The notes below the pieces were generated by a model, which saw only the letters and a program-made list of their open reading frames with translations, did not search any database and was not told the DNA's origin. A DNA stretch of 64,000 nt from assembly GCF_021432765.1 (NCBI RefSeq), contig NZ_CP058908.1, positions 1,318,001 to 1,382,000 on the forward strand. The letters are read 5' to 3'. The number at the start of each line of letters is the position of its first letter. The stretch's first letter is position 1. A program made the position numbers and the translations under genes. This document shows, one piece after another, positions 10,999 through 21,565 of the stretch. Origin of the DNA: Pseudomonas phenolilytica (GTDB lineage: Bacteria > Pseudomonadota > Gammaproteobacteria > Pseudomonadales > Pseudomonadaceae).

Positions 10999-11709
10999 AT
11001 GCGTCCGTTGCTGCGACGACTCTGCCTGTTGGCAGGCCTGTCTGTCCTGTCGGCGCCCGTCTGGGCGACCGTTCCCGTCTATCAACCGCTGGTCGACAGC
11101 CTCGCGCGCGTGGCGCCGACGCTGGATCGCCAGGTCCTGACCCATGCCGTTGCCGCCATGCAGTGCGCGGTGAACAACGGCGCCGCGCCGGCCCAGCGCC
11201 TGGCGGTCATCGATTTCTCGCTGCCCTCGTCCGAGCGGCGCCTGTGGATCTTCGACCTGCAGCGCAGCACTTTGTTGCTGCGCGATCTGGTCGCCCACGG
11301 GCAGAAGTCCGGCGACAACCACGCCACGCGTTTCTCCAACGCGGTGGGCAGCCACCAGTCGAGCATCGGCCTGTTTCGCACCGCCGAGAGCTACAGCGGC
11401 AAGCATGGCTATTCGCTGCGCATGGACGGCCTGGAGCCCGGCATCAACGATCGCGCCCGCGAGCGCGCCATCGTCATCCACCCGGCGGCTTACGTGAACC
11501 CCGACTGGATCGCCACCCAGGGCCGCATCGGCCGCAGCCAGGGTTGCCCGGCGGTACGCCCGGAAGTCGCGCGGATGGTGGTCGACAGCCTCAAGGGCGG
11601 GCAATTCATGTTTTCCTGGTATCCCGACCAGAACTGGCTGCAATCCTCGGCCTACCTGAACTGCAAGCCGAACCAGGTGGCGAGCATCCTCGCTGCCCGT
11701 CGCGGCTGA
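10999..11709 (+). CDS. Murein L,D-transpeptidase catalytic domain protein (YkuD_2-like)
   Basis: This exported protein has a catalytic domain related to L,D-transpeptidases. The ATG at 10999 (236 residues) is chosen for a TGAGG site 8 nt upstream; the GTG at 10978 would add seven residues without support. The signal peptide ends near PVWAT. The nucleophile C183 lies in RSQGCPAVRPE, and a VIHPAAY motif precedes it, which is the usual geometry of the YkuD_2 type. There is no peptidoglycan-binding module. It probably remodels or hydrolyses murein, though its exact reaction is not established for the family. A strong terminator follows. Confidence 0.87.
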   Translation: MRPLLRRLCLLAGLSVLSAPVWATVPVYQPLVDSLARVAPTLDRQVLTHAVAAMQCAVNNGAAPAQRLAVIDFSLPSSERRLWIFDLQRSTLLLRDLVAHGQKSGDNHATRFSNAVGSHQSSIGLFRTAESYSGKHGYSLRMDGLEPGINDRARERAIVIHPAAYVNPDWIATQGRIGRSQGCPAVRPEVARMVVDSLKGGQFMFSWYPDQNWLQSSAYLNCKPNQVASILAARRG

Positions 11710-11742
11710 GTTGCCGCCCGCCCTGGCGGATCGGTTAGCACG

Positions 11743-11771
11743 AAAAAGCCCGGCACATGGCCGGGCTTTTT
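11743..11771. terminator. Bidirectional intrinsic terminator
   Basis: A 12-bp perfect stem with a 5-nt loop is flanked by A5 on the left and T5 on the right. It serves the transpeptidase gene on the plus strand and the convergent ilvD gene on the minus strand. Confidence 0.93.
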
Positions 11772-11784
11772 GTTTGCCGCCGGA

Positions 11785-13623
11785 TCAGTCGCCGAGCAGC
11801 GCCTTGTTGCGCACCGCGCCCTTGTCGGCGCTGGTGGCCAGCAGGGCGTAGGCCTTGAGCGCGGTCGAGACCTTGCGCGCGCGCGGTTGGGCCGGCTTCC
11901 AGCCGAGCTTGTCCTGTTCGATGCGGCGGTGGGCCAGCTCCTCATCGCTGACCAGCAGCTGGATGCTGCGGTTGTGGATGTCGATGTGGATGCGGTCGCC
12001 TTCGCGTACCAGGCCGATGGCACCACCGGCGGCGGCTTCCGGCGAGGCGTGGCCGATGGACAGGCCCGAGGTGCCGCCGGAGAAGCGGCCGTCGGTGAGC
12101 AGCGCGCATTCCTTGCCCAGCCCCTTGGACTTCAGGTAGGAGGTCGGGTAGAGCATTTCCTGCATGCCCGGGCCGCCTTTCGGCCCTTCATAGCGGATGA
12201 TGACGATGTCGCCCGGCTTCACCTCGTCGGCGAGGATGCCCTTCACGGCGCTGTCCTGGCTTTCGTAGATCTTCGCCGTGCCTTCGAAGACGTGGATCGA
12301 TTCGTCCACGCCGGCGGTCTTCACCACGCAGCCGTCCAGCGCGATGTTGCCGTAGAGCACGGCGAGGCCGCCTTCCTGGGAGTAGGCGTGTTCGACCGAA
12401 CGGATGCAGCCTTCGGCACGGTCCAGGTCCAGGCTCGGCCAGCGGGTGGCCTGGCTGAACGCGGTCTGCGTCGGGATGCCGGCCGGGCCGGCCTTGAAGA
12501 AGGTATGCACCGCTTCGTCATTGGTCTGGGTGATATCCCACTGCGCGATGGCCTCGGCCATGGTCTTGCTGTGCACGGTGGAGACATCGGTATGCAGCAG
12601 GCCGCCACGGGCCAGCTCGCCGAGGATGGAGAAGATGCCGCCGGCGCGGTGCACGTCTTCCATGTGGTACTTCTGGATGTTCGGCGCCACCTTGCACAGC
12701 TGCGGCACCTTGCGCGACAGCGCGTCGATGGCGCGCAGGTCGAAATCGACCTCGGCCTCCTGGGCCGCGGCCAGCAGGTGCAGGATGGTGTTGGTCGAGC
12801 CGCCCATGGCGATATCCAGCGTCATGGCGTTCTCGAAGGCCTGGCGATTGGCGATGTTGCGCGGCAGCACGGAGGCGTCGCCGTCCGCGTAGTAGCGCTT
12901 GCACAGCTCGACGGCAATGCGCCCGGCACGCAGGAACAGCTGTTCGCGGTCGGCGTGGGTGGCCAGCGTGGTGCCGTTGCCCGGCAGCGACAGGCCGAGG
13001 GCCTCGGTCAGGCAGTTCATCGAGTTGGCGGTGAACATGCCGGAGCAGCTGCCGCAGGTCGGGCAGGCGCTGCGCTCGTATTCGGCGACGGTTTCGTCGG
13101 AGCAGGAATCGTCGGCGGCGGCGACCATGGCGTCGACCAGGTCCAGGCCGTGCGCGGCCAGCTTGGTCTTGCCGGCTTCCATCGGCCCGCCGGAGACGAA
13201 CACCACCGGGATGTTCAGGCGCAGCGCGGCCATCAGCATGCCGGGGGTGATCTTGTCGCAGTTGGAGATGCAGACGATGGCGTCGGCGCAGTGCGCGTTG
13301 ACCATGTACTCCACCGAGTCGGCGATGATCTCGCGCGAAGGCAGCGAATAGAGCATGCCGTCGTGGCCCATGGCGATGCCGTCGTCGACCGCGATGGTGT
13401 TGAATTCCTTGGCCACGCCGCCGGCCTTCTCGATTTCGCGGGCGACCAGCTGGCCCATGTCCTTCAGGTGCACGTGGCCGGGCACGAACTGGGTGAAGGA
13501 GTTGGCAATGGCGATGATCGGCTTCTTGAAGTCCTCGTCCTTCATCCCGGTGGCGCGCCACAGGGCACGGGCGCCGGCCATGTTGCGGCCGTGGGTGGAG
13601 GTTTTCGAGCGGTAATCGGGCAT
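11785..13623 (-). CDS. ilvD: Dihydroxy-acid dehydratase
   Basis: This enzyme dehydrates 2,3-dihydroxy-isovalerate and 2,3-dihydroxy-3-methylvalerate in valine and isoleucine synthesis, in the cytoplasm. The product is full length at 612 residues. Cluster-binding cysteines are visible in ISNCDK (about residue 122) and [11 protein letters not shown] (about 195), and the C-terminus contains the conserved [14 protein letters not shown] motif. The ATG start gives the canonical [19 protein letters not shown] opening. It stands alone between terminators, as in other Pseudomonas. The 265 bases upstream (13624-13888) contain no gene. Confidence 0.97.
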   Translation of the reverse strand: MPDYRSKTSTHGRNMAGARALWRATGMKDEDFKKPIIAIANSFTQFVPGHVHLKDMGQLVAREIEKAGGVAKEFNTIAVDDGIAMGHDGMLYSLPSREIIADSVEYMVNAHCADAIVCISNCDKITPGMLMAALRLNIPVVFVSGGPMEAGKTKLAAHGLDLVDAMVAAADDSCSDETVAEYERSACPTCGSCSGMFTANSMNCLTEALGLSLPGNGTTLATHADREQLFLRAGRIAVELCKRYYADGDASVLPRNIANRQAFENAMTLDIAMGGSTNTILHLLAAAQEAEVDFDLRAIDALSRKVPQLCKVAPNIQKYHMEDVHRAGGIFSILGELARGGLLHTDVSTVHSKTMAEAIAQWDITQTNDEAVHTFFKAGPAGIPTQTAFSQATRWPSLDLDRAEGCIRSVEHAYSQEGGLAVLYGNIALDGCVVKTAGVDESIHVFEGTAKIYESQDSAVKGILADEVKPGDIVIIRYEGPKGGPGMQEMLYPTSYLKSKGLGKECALLTDGRFSGGTSGLSIGHASPEAAAGGAIGLVREGDRIHIDIHNRSIQLLVSDEELAHRRIEQDKLGWKPAQPRARKVSTALKAYALLATSADKGAVRNKALLGD

Positions 13624-13845
13624 GGCAATCGTCCTGCTGAGGCTGGTCAGGTTTTAAGCATATGGTGAGCGTGCTGCACGCCCGAGGCAAACGCGGTGGA
13701 TGTCTGTCGGGGGCGGGGCCGGGTGGTCAGGCGGGATCGCCGCTGCTTCGGCCGGCTCGCGAGTCCGCCTGAGGTGGGGCAGGAGCGGGGATTCTAATCC
13801 CAGCCGGCGCGCGGGCGAAAGGGCGGCGGTCGCCGGCCCGAACGG

Positions 13846-13874
13846 CACGACGCCCGGGCGGGCCGGGCGTCGTG
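13846..13874 (-). terminator. Hairpin after dctA
   Basis: A 12-bp perfect GC-rich stem with a 5-nt loop sits 15 nt past the dctA stop codon. It lacks a U-tract, so its role as terminator is likely from position, but not certain. Confidence 0.55.
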
Positions 13875-13888
13875 GGTATCGCGGTCGG

Positions 13889-15223
13889 TCAGGCCGTCTG
13901 CGGCAGCTCGGCAGGCGCCGGCGCCGTGGTGCTCGGCCGCTCGAGGGCGGCGGCGAGCTGCTGCTTGTCCAGCTCGCCTTCCCAGCGGGCGACGACGATG
14001 GTCGCCACCGCGTTGCCGACCAGGTTGGTCAGCGCGCGGCACTCGGACATGAAGCGGTCGATGCCGAGGATCAGCGCCATGCCCGCCACCGGCACCGCCG
14101 GCACCACCGAAAGCGTCGCGGCCAGGGTGATGAAGCCGGCACCGGTGATGCCCGCCGCGCCCTTGGAGCTGAGCATTGCCACCAGCAGCAGGGCGATCTG
14201 ATCGCCGAGCGACAGCGGAATGTCGGTGGCCTGGGCGATGAACAGCGCCGCCAGGGTCATGTAGATGTTGGTGCCGTCGAGGTTGAACGAGTAGCCGGTG
14301 GGAATCACCATGCCGACCACCGAGCGCTTGCAGCCGGCCTTTTCCATCTTGTCCATCAGCGTCGGCAGCGCCGCTTCCGAGGAACTGGTGCCGAGTACCA
14401 GCAGCAGTTCCTCCTTGATGTAGCGGATCAGCGCGAGGATCGAGAAACCGTTGTAGCGCGCGACGGCGCCCAGCACCACCAGCACGAACAGCAGCGCGGT
14501 GATGTAGAAGGTGCCGATCAGCATCGCCAGGTTGGCGATCGAGCCGATGCCGTACTTGCCGATGGTGAAAGCCATGGCACCGAAGGCACCGACGGGCGCG
14601 GCCTTCATCAGGATCGCCACCAGCTTGAACACCGGTGCCACCAGGTCCTGCAGGAAGCTGACCACCGGCTTGCCCTTGTCGCCGACCAGCGCCAGGGAAA
14701 TACCGAACAGCACGGAGAAGAACAGCACCTGGAGGATGTCGCCGGAGGCGAAGGCGCCGACGATGGTGGTCGGGATGATGTTGCTCAGGAAGCCGACGAC
14801 CGACTGCTCATGGGCCTTCAGCGCGTAATCGGCCACCGCCTTGGGGTCCAGCGAGGCCGGATCGATGTGCATGCCGGCGCCGGGCTGGATCACGTTGCCC
14901 ACGATCAGGCCGATGATCAGCGCCAGGGTCGAGAAGGTCAGGAAATACAGCATGGCCTTGCCGGCGACGCGGCCGACCTTCTTCATGTCGGACATGCCGG
15001 CGATGCCGGTGGCGATGGTGAGAAAGATCACCGGCGCGATGATCATCTTGACCAGCTTGATGAAGGCGTCGCCCAGCGGCTTCATCGCCTCGCCGACTTC
15101 AGGGTAGAAGTGGCCGAGGGTGATGCCGAGGATAATCGCGGCGATCACCTGCACGTACAGGTGCGCGTAGAGCGGCGTTTTCCGTGGGGGCAGGGAATCG
15201 GTTTCGGGGTGCGCAACGATCAT
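13889..15223 (-). CDS. dctA: C4-dicarboxylate:cation symporter DctA
   Basis: This inner-membrane carrier takes up succinate, fumarate and malate with protons or sodium. The ATG at 15223 (444 residues) has a GGAG site 7 nt upstream and is preferred over the in-frame ATG at 15289. The family signatures are present: a [10 protein letters not shown] serine-rich re-entrant loop (about residue 275), the [10 protein letters not shown] motif (about 315) and the [10 protein letters not shown] segment (about 360). The gene is divergent from dctBD, an arrangement known from rhizobia, whereas in P. aeruginosa dctA lies apart from dctBD. It has a sigma-54 promoter and two probable DctD sites upstream. Confidence 0.95.
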   Translation of the reverse strand: MIVAHPETDSLPPRKTPLYAHLYVQVIAAIILGITLGHFYPEVGEAMKPLGDAFIKLVKMIIAPVIFLTIATGIAGMSDMKKVGRVAGKAMLYFLTFSTLALIIGLIVGNVIQPGAGMHIDPASLDPKAVADYALKAHEQSVVGFLSNIIPTTIVGAFASGDILQVLFFSVLFGISLALVGDKGKPVVSFLQDLVAPVFKLVAILMKAAPVGAFGAMAFTIGKYGIGSIANLAMLIGTFYITALLFVLVVLGAVARYNGFSILALIRYIKEELLLVLGTSSSEAALPTLMDKMEKAGCKRSVVGMVIPTGYSFNLDGTNIYMTLAALFIAQATDIPLSLGDQIALLLVAMLSSKGAAGITGAGFITLAATLSVVPAVPVAGMALILGIDRFMSECRALTNLVGNAVATIVVARWEGELDKQQLAAALERPSTTAPAPAELPQTA

Positions 15224-15290
15224 TTCTTGTTCTCCAGGGCCTGCCAGGCCAGGTTCATGGGGAGGTCGACGCCTCGTCATGTTCCTCATG

Positions 15291-15305
15291 GCAAATGTCG
15301 CGCCA
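15291..15305 (-). promoter_or_regulatory. Sigma-54 promoter of dctA
   Basis: Read on the minus strand, TGGCGCG-N4-TTGC has the invariant GG and GC elements separated by exactly 10 nt and differs from the consensus TGGCACG-N4-TTGC at one position. The predicted transcription start is near 15279, giving a leader of about 56 nt before the dctA ATG. The DctD activator next door has the GAFTGA loop needed to work with sigma-54, which supports the assignment. Confidence 0.85.
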
Positions 15306-15378
15306 GCTTTCCTGCATTAGATAACTTGTTGATTTAGCTAGTTAAAAACCTAAGAACCGAGTTATTGAACGTCATGCT

Positions 15379-15430
15379 TGTGCGAAACACCGCACATCCG
15401 GTTTGATGCCTGTGCGGAATTCGGCGCACT
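15379..15430. promoter_or_regulatory. Tandem upstream activator sites, probably for DctD
   Basis: Two similar dyads are present: TGTGCG-N6-CGCACA (15379-15396, perfect) and TGTGCG-N8-CGCACT (15411-15430). Their centres are 33 nt apart, about three helical turns. The nearer site lies about 75 to 90 nt upstream of the dctA -24 element. This is the layout described for DctD binding sites at rhizobial dctA promoters. The second site may also affect the dctB promoter. Confidence 0.75.
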
Positions 15431-15471
15431 ATGCGCACCCCACACCCGATCTGCGCCGGGGCGCTACCGCG

Positions 15472-17313
15472 ATGAGCGAAGCCACACTCAGCAAGGCCGT
15501 CTTGCGTCGCCGTCAGCGCCGTGAAGCGGGGCTTTTCGCCCTGCTGGCGGCACTGCTGGTGGGCGTTGCGCTGTGGCTGGCTGGCACGCATGGCCGCGAC
15601 GAGGCCTATGCCGCCCTCAACGAGCGCGGCCAGCACGATGCAGCGCTGCAGAGCGCGTTGCTGAGCACGGTGCTGGAGAAGCAGCGCTCGCTGCCTTTCG
15701 TGCTGGCCGACGACCGCGATATCCGCGACGGCTTGCTCACCCGCGACGATCAGGCGCTGCGACGCATCGACCGCAAGCTCGAGGCGCTGCTGGCCGGCAC
15801 CCAGGCCTCGGTCATCTACCTGTTGGATGTCGACGGCGTGGGCGTCGCGGCGAGCAACTGGCGGGAGCCGGCCAGCTTCGTCGGCAGTCGTTACGATTTC
15901 CGCGCCTATTTCCGCGATGCGCTGCGCGACGGCCATGCCGAGCACTACGGCCTGGGCAACGTCAGCAAGCGGCCGGGGCTATACATCTCGCGGCGCGTCG
16001 ACGGGCCGTCCGGGCCGTTGGGCGTGATCGTGGTCAAGGTCGAGTTCGATACGGTGGAGCAGGACTGGCGCCGCTCCGGCGGGCTGACCTATGTGGTCGA
16101 CGAGCGGTCCATCGTGCTGGCAACCAGCGTGCCGCACTGGCGCTTCATGGCCGTGGCGCCCATCGAGCCGCAGCGCAAGACGGCGATCCGCGAGAGCCTG
16201 CAGTTCGGCGATGCGCCGCTGGCGCCGTTGCCGCTCGAGGCGCGTGCAGACGGCACCGCCGATGTGGTGCGGGCGCAGCTGGCGCCGGACCGACCCGCGC
16301 ATGGCTATCTGCGCGTGGCGACGGCAGTGGCCGGCACCGGTTGGCAGCTCAACCTGCTGCTGCCGAGCGAGGCCGTGGTGGCGCGCGCGGTACGCCAGAG
16401 CCGTACCGCCACGCTGTTCGTGCTGGTGCTGCTGCTCGGCAGCGGTGGGCTGTTTCTCTATCGTCGCCAGAAGAGCGACGAGCGGACGGTCGATCACCAC
16501 AACGCGCGCATCGAGCTGGAGCGGCGCGTGGCCGAGCGCACCCGCGCGCTGAGCGAGGCGCATGACCAGCTGAAGATGCAGATCGACGAGCGCCTCAAGG
16601 CGCAGACCAGCCTGCAGACCGTGCAGCAGGAACTGGTCCAGGCCAACCGTCTGGCGATCCTCGGCCAGGTCGCCGCCGGCGTCGCGCACGAGATCAACCA
16701 GCCGGTGGCGGCGATCCGCACCTATGCCGACAACGCGCGCACCTACCTCAAGCGCGGCGATCCGCAGGGCACCGAACGCAAGCTGGAGCAGATCGCCGGC
16801 CTCACCGAGCGCATCGGCACCATCACCGACGAGCTGCGCACGTTCTCCCGCAAGGGCCGGGCGAAGGCCGAGCCGACGCGACTCGACGAGGTGATCGAGG
16901 GTGCGCTGCTGCTGCTCGGCAGTCGCTTTCGCCAGCGCTACGGCGCCATCGACGCGCAGCTGCCGGCGCCCGGCCTGCGGGTCATGGGCACGCGCATCCG
17001 CCTGGAACAGGTGCTGATCAACCTGCTGCAGAACGGCCTGGAGGCGGTGGAAAGCCGGCCGGACGGGCGCGTCGAGATCAGCGTGGTGGAGGGCGCGTCC
17101 GGCGTCGAGCTGATCGTCAGCGACAACGGCGGCGGCATCGCGCCCGAGATCATGCAGGCGCTGTTCACCCCCTTCAACACCTCCAAGGCGGCTGGGCTCG
17201 GGCTCGGTCTGGTGATCTCCAAGGACATCGTCAGCGACTTCGGCGGCCGCATCGAGGTCGTCAGCGGCCCGCAGGGCACCCGTTTCACCGTCCATCTGCA
17301 GAAGGCAGCCTGA
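15472..17313 (+). CDS. dctB: C4-dicarboxylate sensor histidine kinase DctB
   Basis: This membrane sensor kinase detects dicarboxylates in the periplasm and phosphorylates DctD. The start at 15472 (613 residues) begins MSEATLSK, with only a weak GGGG site; the open frame upstream overlaps the DctD-site region and is unlikely to be coding. Layout: cytoplasmic basic N-terminus, membrane helix about 20-38, periplasmic sensor domain of the double-PAS (PDC) type about 40-300, with RYDFRAYF and GLYISRRV stretches typical of DctB, second helix about 307-328, coiled coil, HisKA with the histidine in GVAHEINQP, and HATPase with [17 protein letters not shown] and GLGLGLVIS. dctD follows after 2 nt. Confidence 0.93.
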   Translation: MSEATLSKAVLRRRQRREAGLFALLAALLVGVALWLAGTHGRDEAYAALNERGQHDAALQSALLSTVLEKQRSLPFVLADDRDIRDGLLTRDDQALRRIDRKLEALLAGTQASVIYLLDVDGVGVAASNWREPASFVGSRYDFRAYFRDALRDGHAEHYGLGNVSKRPGLYISRRVDGPSGPLGVIVVKVEFDTVEQDWRRSGGLTYVVDERSIVLATSVPHWRFMAVAPIEPQRKTAIRESLQFGDAPLAPLPLEARADGTADVVRAQLAPDRPAHGYLRVATAVAGTGWQLNLLLPSEAVVARAVRQSRTATLFVLVLLLGSGGLFLYRRQKSDERTVDHHNARIELERRVAERTRALSEAHDQLKMQIDERLKAQTSLQTVQQELVQANRLAILGQVAAGVAHEINQPVAAIRTYADNARTYLKRGDPQGTERKLEQIAGLTERIGTITDELRTFSRKGRAKAEPTRLDEVIEGALLLLGSRFRQRYGAIDAQLPAPGLRVMGTRIRLEQVLINLLQNGLEAVESRPDGRVEISVVEGASGVELIVSDNGGGIAPEIMQALFTPFNTSKAAGLGLGLVISKDIVSDFGGRIEVVSGPQGTRFTVHLQKAA

Positions 17314-17315
17314 AC

Positions 17316-18674
17316 ATGAATGACCGTCCCCGCGTCGCGTTCGTCGATGATGACGCCGAGCTGCGCAACGCCAACCAGGAGTCGCTGGAACTGGCCGGCT
17401 TCGAGGTTTACCCGTTCGCCGATGCCGAAAGCGCGCTGGCGTTTCTCGATGCCGATTTCCCCGGCGTGGTGGTCAGCGATATCCGCATGCCGCGCATCGA
17501 CGGCCTGGAGCTGTTCCAGCGACTCAAGGCGCTGGACGCCGACCTGCCGGTGATCCTCATCACCGGTCACGGCGACGTGCCGATGGCGGTCGCGGCGCTG
17601 CATGACGGTGCCTACGATTTCATCGCCAAGCCCTACGGCGCCGACCGGCTGGTGCAGAGCGTCAGCCGCGCGGCGGAAAAGCGCCGACTGGTGCTGGAGA
17701 ACCGCCGCCTGCGACTGGCGGCGCAGAGTGCCGAGGAGTCGCTGCCGCTGATCGGCCAGACCCCGGCGATGGAAAACCTGCGACGCACCATCCGCCACAT
17801 CGCCGACACCGAGGTGGACGTGCTGATCGCCGGCGAAACCGGCAGCGGCAAGGAGGTGGTCGCCAGCCTGCTGCACGAATGGAGCAGCCGGCGCAGTGGC
17901 AACTTCGTCGCGGTGAACTGCGGGGCGCTGCCGGAAAGCATGATCGAGAGCGAGCTGTTCGGCCACGAGGCGGGTGCGTTCACCGGCGCGCAGAAGAAGC
18001 GCATCGGCCGCATCGAGCACTCCAGCGGCGGCACGCTGTTCCTCGACGAGATCGAGAGCATGCCGCCGGCGGCGCAGGTACGCCTGCTGCGCGTGCTGGA
18101 GCAGCGCACCATCGAGCCGCTGGGCAGCAACGAAAGCCGCGAGCTGAGCCTGCGCGTGGTCGCCGCGTCGAAGATCGACCTGGGCAACCCGGTGCAGCGC
18201 GGCGATTTCCGCGAGGATCTGTACTACCGGCTGAATGTGGTGACGGTGTCGATTCCGCCGCTGCGCGAGCGCAAGGAAGACATCCCGCTGCTGTTCGCGC
18301 ATTTCATGCAGCGCGCCGCGGCGCGCTTCGGCATCGAGGTGCCGCAGCTCTCGCCGCAGGTCAGCCGCTACCTGTTTCAGCACGACTGGCCGGGCAATGT
18401 GCGCGAGCTGGCGCATTTCGCCGAGCGGCTGGCGCTGGGGCTGGGCGATGTCATCGCGCCGCCGGCGACACTGCGGATCGACAGCGGCCATGCCAGCCTG
18501 CCGGCCCGCCTCGAACAGTACGAGGCGGACCTGATTCGCGAGGCGCTGCTGGCCAACGCCGGCGATGTGCGCTCGACCCTGGAGACGCTGGGCATCCCGC
18601 GCAAGACCTTCTACGACAAGCTGCAGCGCCACGGCATCGACCGTGCGCAGTACGTGCGCAAGGCCGACGACTGA
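17316..18674 (+). CDS. dctD: C4-dicarboxylate response regulator DctD (sigma-54 activator)
   Basis: This NtrC-family activator turns on dctA transcription with sigma-54. The 452 residues contain a receiver domain with the acceptor aspartate in VVSDIRMP (about residue 55), an AAA+ domain with Walker A GETGSGKE (about 172), the sigma-54 contact loop GAFTGA (about 222), Walker B TLFLDEIE and a C-terminal Fis-type helix-turn-helix (about 405-440). The gene is 2 nt downstream of dctB and its end is 7 nt from the convergent rlmI gene. The dyads at 15379-15430 are its likely targets. Confidence 0.94.
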   Translation: MNDRPRVAFVDDDAELRNANQESLELAGFEVYPFADAESALAFLDADFPGVVVSDIRMPRIDGLELFQRLKALDADLPVILITGHGDVPMAVAALHDGAYDFIAKPYGADRLVQSVSRAAEKRRLVLENRRLRLAAQSAEESLPLIGQTPAMENLRRTIRHIADTEVDVLIAGETGSGKEVVASLLHEWSSRRSGNFVAVNCGALPESMIESELFGHEAGAFTGAQKKRIGRIEHSSGGTLFLDEIESMPPAAQVRLLRVLEQRTIEPLGSNESRELSLRVVAASKIDLGNPVQRGDFREDLYYRLNVVTVSIPPLRERKEDIPLLFAHFMQRAAARFGIEVPQLSPQVSRYLFQHDWPGNVRELAHFAERLALGLGDVIAPPATLRIDSGHASLPARLEQYEADLIREALLANAGDVRSTLETLGIPRKTFYDKLQRHGIDRAQYVRKADD

Positions 18675-18680
18675 CGCGGA

Positions 18681-19877
18681 TCAGCTGTTGGGCAGGATGC
18701 GGCAGGTCAGGCTCTTGATGTAGCGGGTCTCCGGGATCGCCGGGTGTACCGGGTGGTCCGGTCCCTGCGCGCCGCGTTCGAGCAACTGGATGTTGCGGTC
18801 CAGATGGCGCGCGCTGCCGAGCAGGATGTTCTGCAGGTCGTCTTCGGGCAGGTGCATCGAGCAGCTGGCGCTGACCAGGATGCCGTCCTTGTTGAGCAGG
18901 CGCATGGCCTGTTCGTTGAGCCGGCGGTAGGCCGCCTCGCCGTTCTTCAGGTCCTTCTTGCGCTTGATGAAGGCTGGCGGGTCGGTGATGACCACGTCGA
19001 AGCGCTCCTCGGCGTTCTTCAGTTCCTTCATCGCCTCGAAGGCATCGCCCTCGACGCAGGTCATCCTGTCCGCCACGCCGTTGAGCGCCGCGTTGCGCTC
19101 CACACCATCGAGGGCGAAGGCCGAGGCATCGACGCAGAATACTTCGCTGGCGCCGAACGCCGCCGCCTGCACGCCCCAGCCGCCGATGTAGCTGAACAGG
19201 TCGAGCACCCGCTTGCCCTTGACGTAGGGCGCCAGGCGCGCGCGGTTCATGCGGTGGTCGTAGAACCAGCCGGTTTTCTGCCCGGCGATCACCGGCGCCT
19301 CGAACTTCACGCCGTTCTCCTCCAGCGCGACCCATTCGGGCACCACGCCGAAGGCGGTGTCGACGTAGCGCTCCAGGCCCTCGGCGTCACGCGCGCTGGA
19401 GTCGTTCTTCCACAGCACGCCGCTGGGCTTGAGCACCTGCACCAGCGCTTCGAGCACGGCGTCCTTGTTGCGCTCCATGGTCGCCGAGGCGAGCTGCACG
19501 ACGAGGATGTCGAAGAAGCGATCGACCACCAGACCCGGCAGCAGGTCCGAGTCGCCGTAGACCAGGCGGTAGCACGGCTGGTCGAACAGCCGCTCGCGCA
19601 GGCTCAGCGCGACCTGGATGCGGTGCACCAGCAGCGACTTGTCCAGGCTGTGCTTGAGGTCGCGCGACAGCAGGCGGGCGCAGATCAGGTTGTTCGGCGA
19701 CACGCCGACGATGCCCAGCGGTTTGCCGCCGGCCGCTTCGAGGATCGCCTGGTCGCCGGCGACGAACCCGGACAGCGGCGTGGCGGCGGTGTCCACCTCG
19801 TTGCTGTAGACCCACAGATGGCCGGCGCGCAGGCGGCGATCGGCATTGGCTTTGAGGCGCAGGCTGGGCAGGGTCAT
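18681..19877 (-). CDS. rlmI: 23S rRNA (cytosine-5) methyltransferase, RlmI family
   Basis: This SAM-dependent methyltransferase is expected to modify C1962 of 23S rRNA. The 398-residue product has an N-terminal PUA-like RNA-binding domain (about 1-80, opening LRLKANADRRLRAGHLWVY), a central EEHEE-like segment, and a Rossmann methyltransferase with VLDLFSYIGGWG (SAM motif I, about 222) and the catalytic TDPPAF motif (about 300), followed by the SASCSMHL cysteine motif (about 345). The length is normal. It converges on dctD with 6 nt between stops, and lies downstream of pfpI on the same strand. Confidence 0.92.
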   Translation of the reverse strand: MTLPSLRLKANADRRLRAGHLWVYSNEVDTAATPLSGFVAGDQAILEAAGGKPLGIVGVSPNNLICARLLSRDLKHSLDKSLLVHRIQVALSLRERLFDQPCYRLVYGDSDLLPGLVVDRFFDILVVQLASATMERNKDAVLEALVQVLKPSGVLWKNDSSARDAEGLERYVDTAFGVVPEWVALEENGVKFEAPVIAGQKTGWFYDHRMNRARLAPYVKGKRVLDLFSYIGGWGVQAAAFGASEVFCVDASAFALDGVERNAALNGVADRMTCVEGDAFEAMKELKNAEERFDVVITDPPAFIKRKKDLKNGEAAYRRLNEQAMRLLNKDGILVSASCSMHLPEDDLQNILLGSARHLDRNIQLLERGAQGPDHPVHPAIPETRYIKSLTCRILPNS

Positions 19878-19956
19878 TGGCGGGGCTCCCGGAAAAAGAC
19901 GGGCATTCTAAACGAGCCGTGCTGCGGCGACATGAAAAGCGCGCCAGCCGTGCGCT

Positions 19957-20499
19957 TCAGACCGTCTGCAACGCCTCGATCAGTGCGCTGCCGAAGGCCG
20001 GGATGTCGTCGGGCTTGCGGCTGCTGATCAGCCCGCCATCGACCACCACCGGCTCGTCGACCCACTCGGCGCCGGCGTTGCGCAGATCGTCGGCGAGCGA
20101 GGGCCAGCTGGTCATGCGCCGGCCCTTGACCAGTCCGGCGGAGATCAGCAGCCAGCTGCCGTGGCAGATCACCGCGATCGGCTTGCCCTCCTGCGCCGCC
20201 TCGCGCACCAGCTGCTGGGCCGTGGCATCGGTGCGGATGGTGTCGGAATTGACCACGCCGCCGGGCAGCAGCACGGCGTCGTAGTCGGCGATGCGGATAG
20301 CATCGAAAGTCTGGTCGACGTGGAACTTGGTGGCCGGTGTGGTGTGGTTCCAGCCGGTCACCTCGCCGTTCTTCGGCGCGACGATGTCGGCGCGCGCGCC
20401 GGCGTTTTCCAGCGCCTCGCGCGGGCCGGTCAGTTCCGCCTGCTCGAAGCCGTCGGTCACCAGAATTGCCACGCGTTTGCCTGTGAGGGGTTGGCTCAT
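19957..20499 (-). CDS. pfpI: PfpI/DJ-1 family protein (protease- or deglycase-like)
   Basis: This cytoplasmic DJ-1/PfpI-fold enzyme has 180 residues. The start at 20499 has an AGGAG site, and the long in-frame extension upstream is non-coding sequence antisense to mutM. The nucleophile C112 is in AVICHGSW, preceded by the acid residue in PGGVVNSD. Members have been described variously as stress proteases and as glyoxalase or deglycase enzymes, and the sequence does not settle which. In P. aeruginosa pfpI also lies between ilvD and mutM. Confidence 0.9.
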   Translation of the reverse strand: MSQPLTGKRVAILVTDGFEQAELTGPREALENAGARADIVAPKNGEVTGWNHTTPATKFHVDQTFDAIRIADYDAVLLPGGVVNSDTIRTDATAQQLVREAAQEGKPIAVICHGSWLLISAGLVKGRRMTSWPSLADDLRNAGAEWVDEPVVVDGGLISSRKPDDIPAFGSALIEALQTV

Positions 20500-20643
20500 G
20501 GGCTCCTCCGTCGATTCGCCCGCGATGTGCGGGGCACCTGATTTCGGACACGCAGGTGCACGAAAGTTCGCCGCTCCCGGCCGGGCGGCGCCGGTGGCCC
20601 GTGCTAGGATGCGTTCCCCTTTCGTCGCCCCCGCTCCGCCGTC

Positions 20644-21456
20644 ATGCCCGAACTTCCCGAAGTCGAAACCACCCGCCGCGGTATCGCCCCGTATCTCGTT
20701 GGTCAGCGCGTCAGCCGGGTGATCGTGCGCGAGCGGCGGCTGCGCTGGCCGATTCCCGAGGATCTGGACGTGCGCCTGTCGGGGCAGCGTATCGAGGCGG
20801 TCGAGCGCCGCGCCAAGTACCTGCTGATCCGCTTCGAGGCCGGCACGCTGATCGCGCACCTGGGCATGTCCGGCAGCCTGCGGCTGGTCGAGGGCGCCTT
20901 GCCCGCGGCCAAGCATGAGCACGTCGACCTGCTGCTCGAATCCGGTCAGGCTTTGCGCTACACCGATCCGCGGCGCTTCGGCGCGCTGCTGTGGAGCGAC
21001 GATCCGCTCAGTCACGTGCTGCTCGCCAGCCTCGGCCCGGAACCGCTGAGCGAGGCGTTCGACGGCGAACGGCTGTTCCAGCTGTCGCGTGGGCGCAGCA
21101 TGGCGGTCAAGCCGTTCATCATGGACAACGCGGTAGTGGTCGGCGTCGGCAATATCTATGCGAGCGAGGCGCTGTTCGCCGCCGGCATCGATCCGCGCCG
21201 CCCGGCCGGCGGCATCTCGCGGTCGCGCTATCTGAAACTGGCGGACGAGATCAAGCGCATCCTGGCGCTGGCTATCGAGCGCGGCGGCACCACGCTGCGC
21301 GATTTCGTCGGCGGCGACGGCAAGCCGGGTTACTTCCAGCAGGAGCTGTTCGTCTACGGGCGCGGCGGCGAGTTCTGCAAGCACTGCGGCACGACCCTGC
21401 GCGAGGTTCGCCTCGGCCAGCGCGCCAGCGTCTATTGCAGTCGTTGCCAGCGCTGA
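20644..21456 (+). CDS. mutM: Formamidopyrimidine-DNA glycosylase
   Basis: This base-excision repair glycosylase/lyase removes 8-oxoguanine and formamidopyrimidines. The 270-residue product begins with the [13 protein letters not shown] sequence, whose proline (residue 2 before Met removal) is the Schiff-base nucleophile. The helix-two-turn-helix includes NIYASEALF (about 170), and the C-terminus holds the zinc finger CKHC-X16-CSRC. It is full length. The 144 bases separating it from divergent pfpI contain both promoters. Confidence 0.97.
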   Translation: MPELPEVETTRRGIAPYLVGQRVSRVIVRERRLRWPIPEDLDVRLSGQRIEAVERRAKYLLIRFEAGTLIAHLGMSGSLRLVEGALPAAKHEHVDLLLESGQALRYTDPRRFGALLWSDDPLSHVLLASLGPEPLSEAFDGERLFQLSRGRSMAVKPFIMDNAVVVGVGNIYASEALFAAGIDPRRPAGGISRSRYLKLADEIKRILALAIERGGTTLRDFVGGDGKPGYFQQELFVYGRGGEFCKHCGTTLREVRLGQRASVYCSRCQR

Positions 21457-21565
21457 TCGCTGCGCGGCGCGTTGACGGCGTTCACGCTCGCGAGGCAGCG
21501 GCCACTGCTATAGTGGCCGGCACAACTTGAAAATGCCGCGTTTCGCACAGCTGAAGGACCACACC

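Noticed and set aside
11770..13668. A 632-codon plus-strand frame covering ilvD, and similar long shadows over ldtD, dctA and the exopolysaccharide channel gene
   Set aside because: They mirror well-supported genes on the other strand, have no ribosome-binding sites and no recognisable motif.
19957..21384. PfpI protein with a 295-residue N-terminal extension
   Set aside because: The extension is antisense to mutM and lacks coding character. An AGGAG site and the family start lie at 20499.
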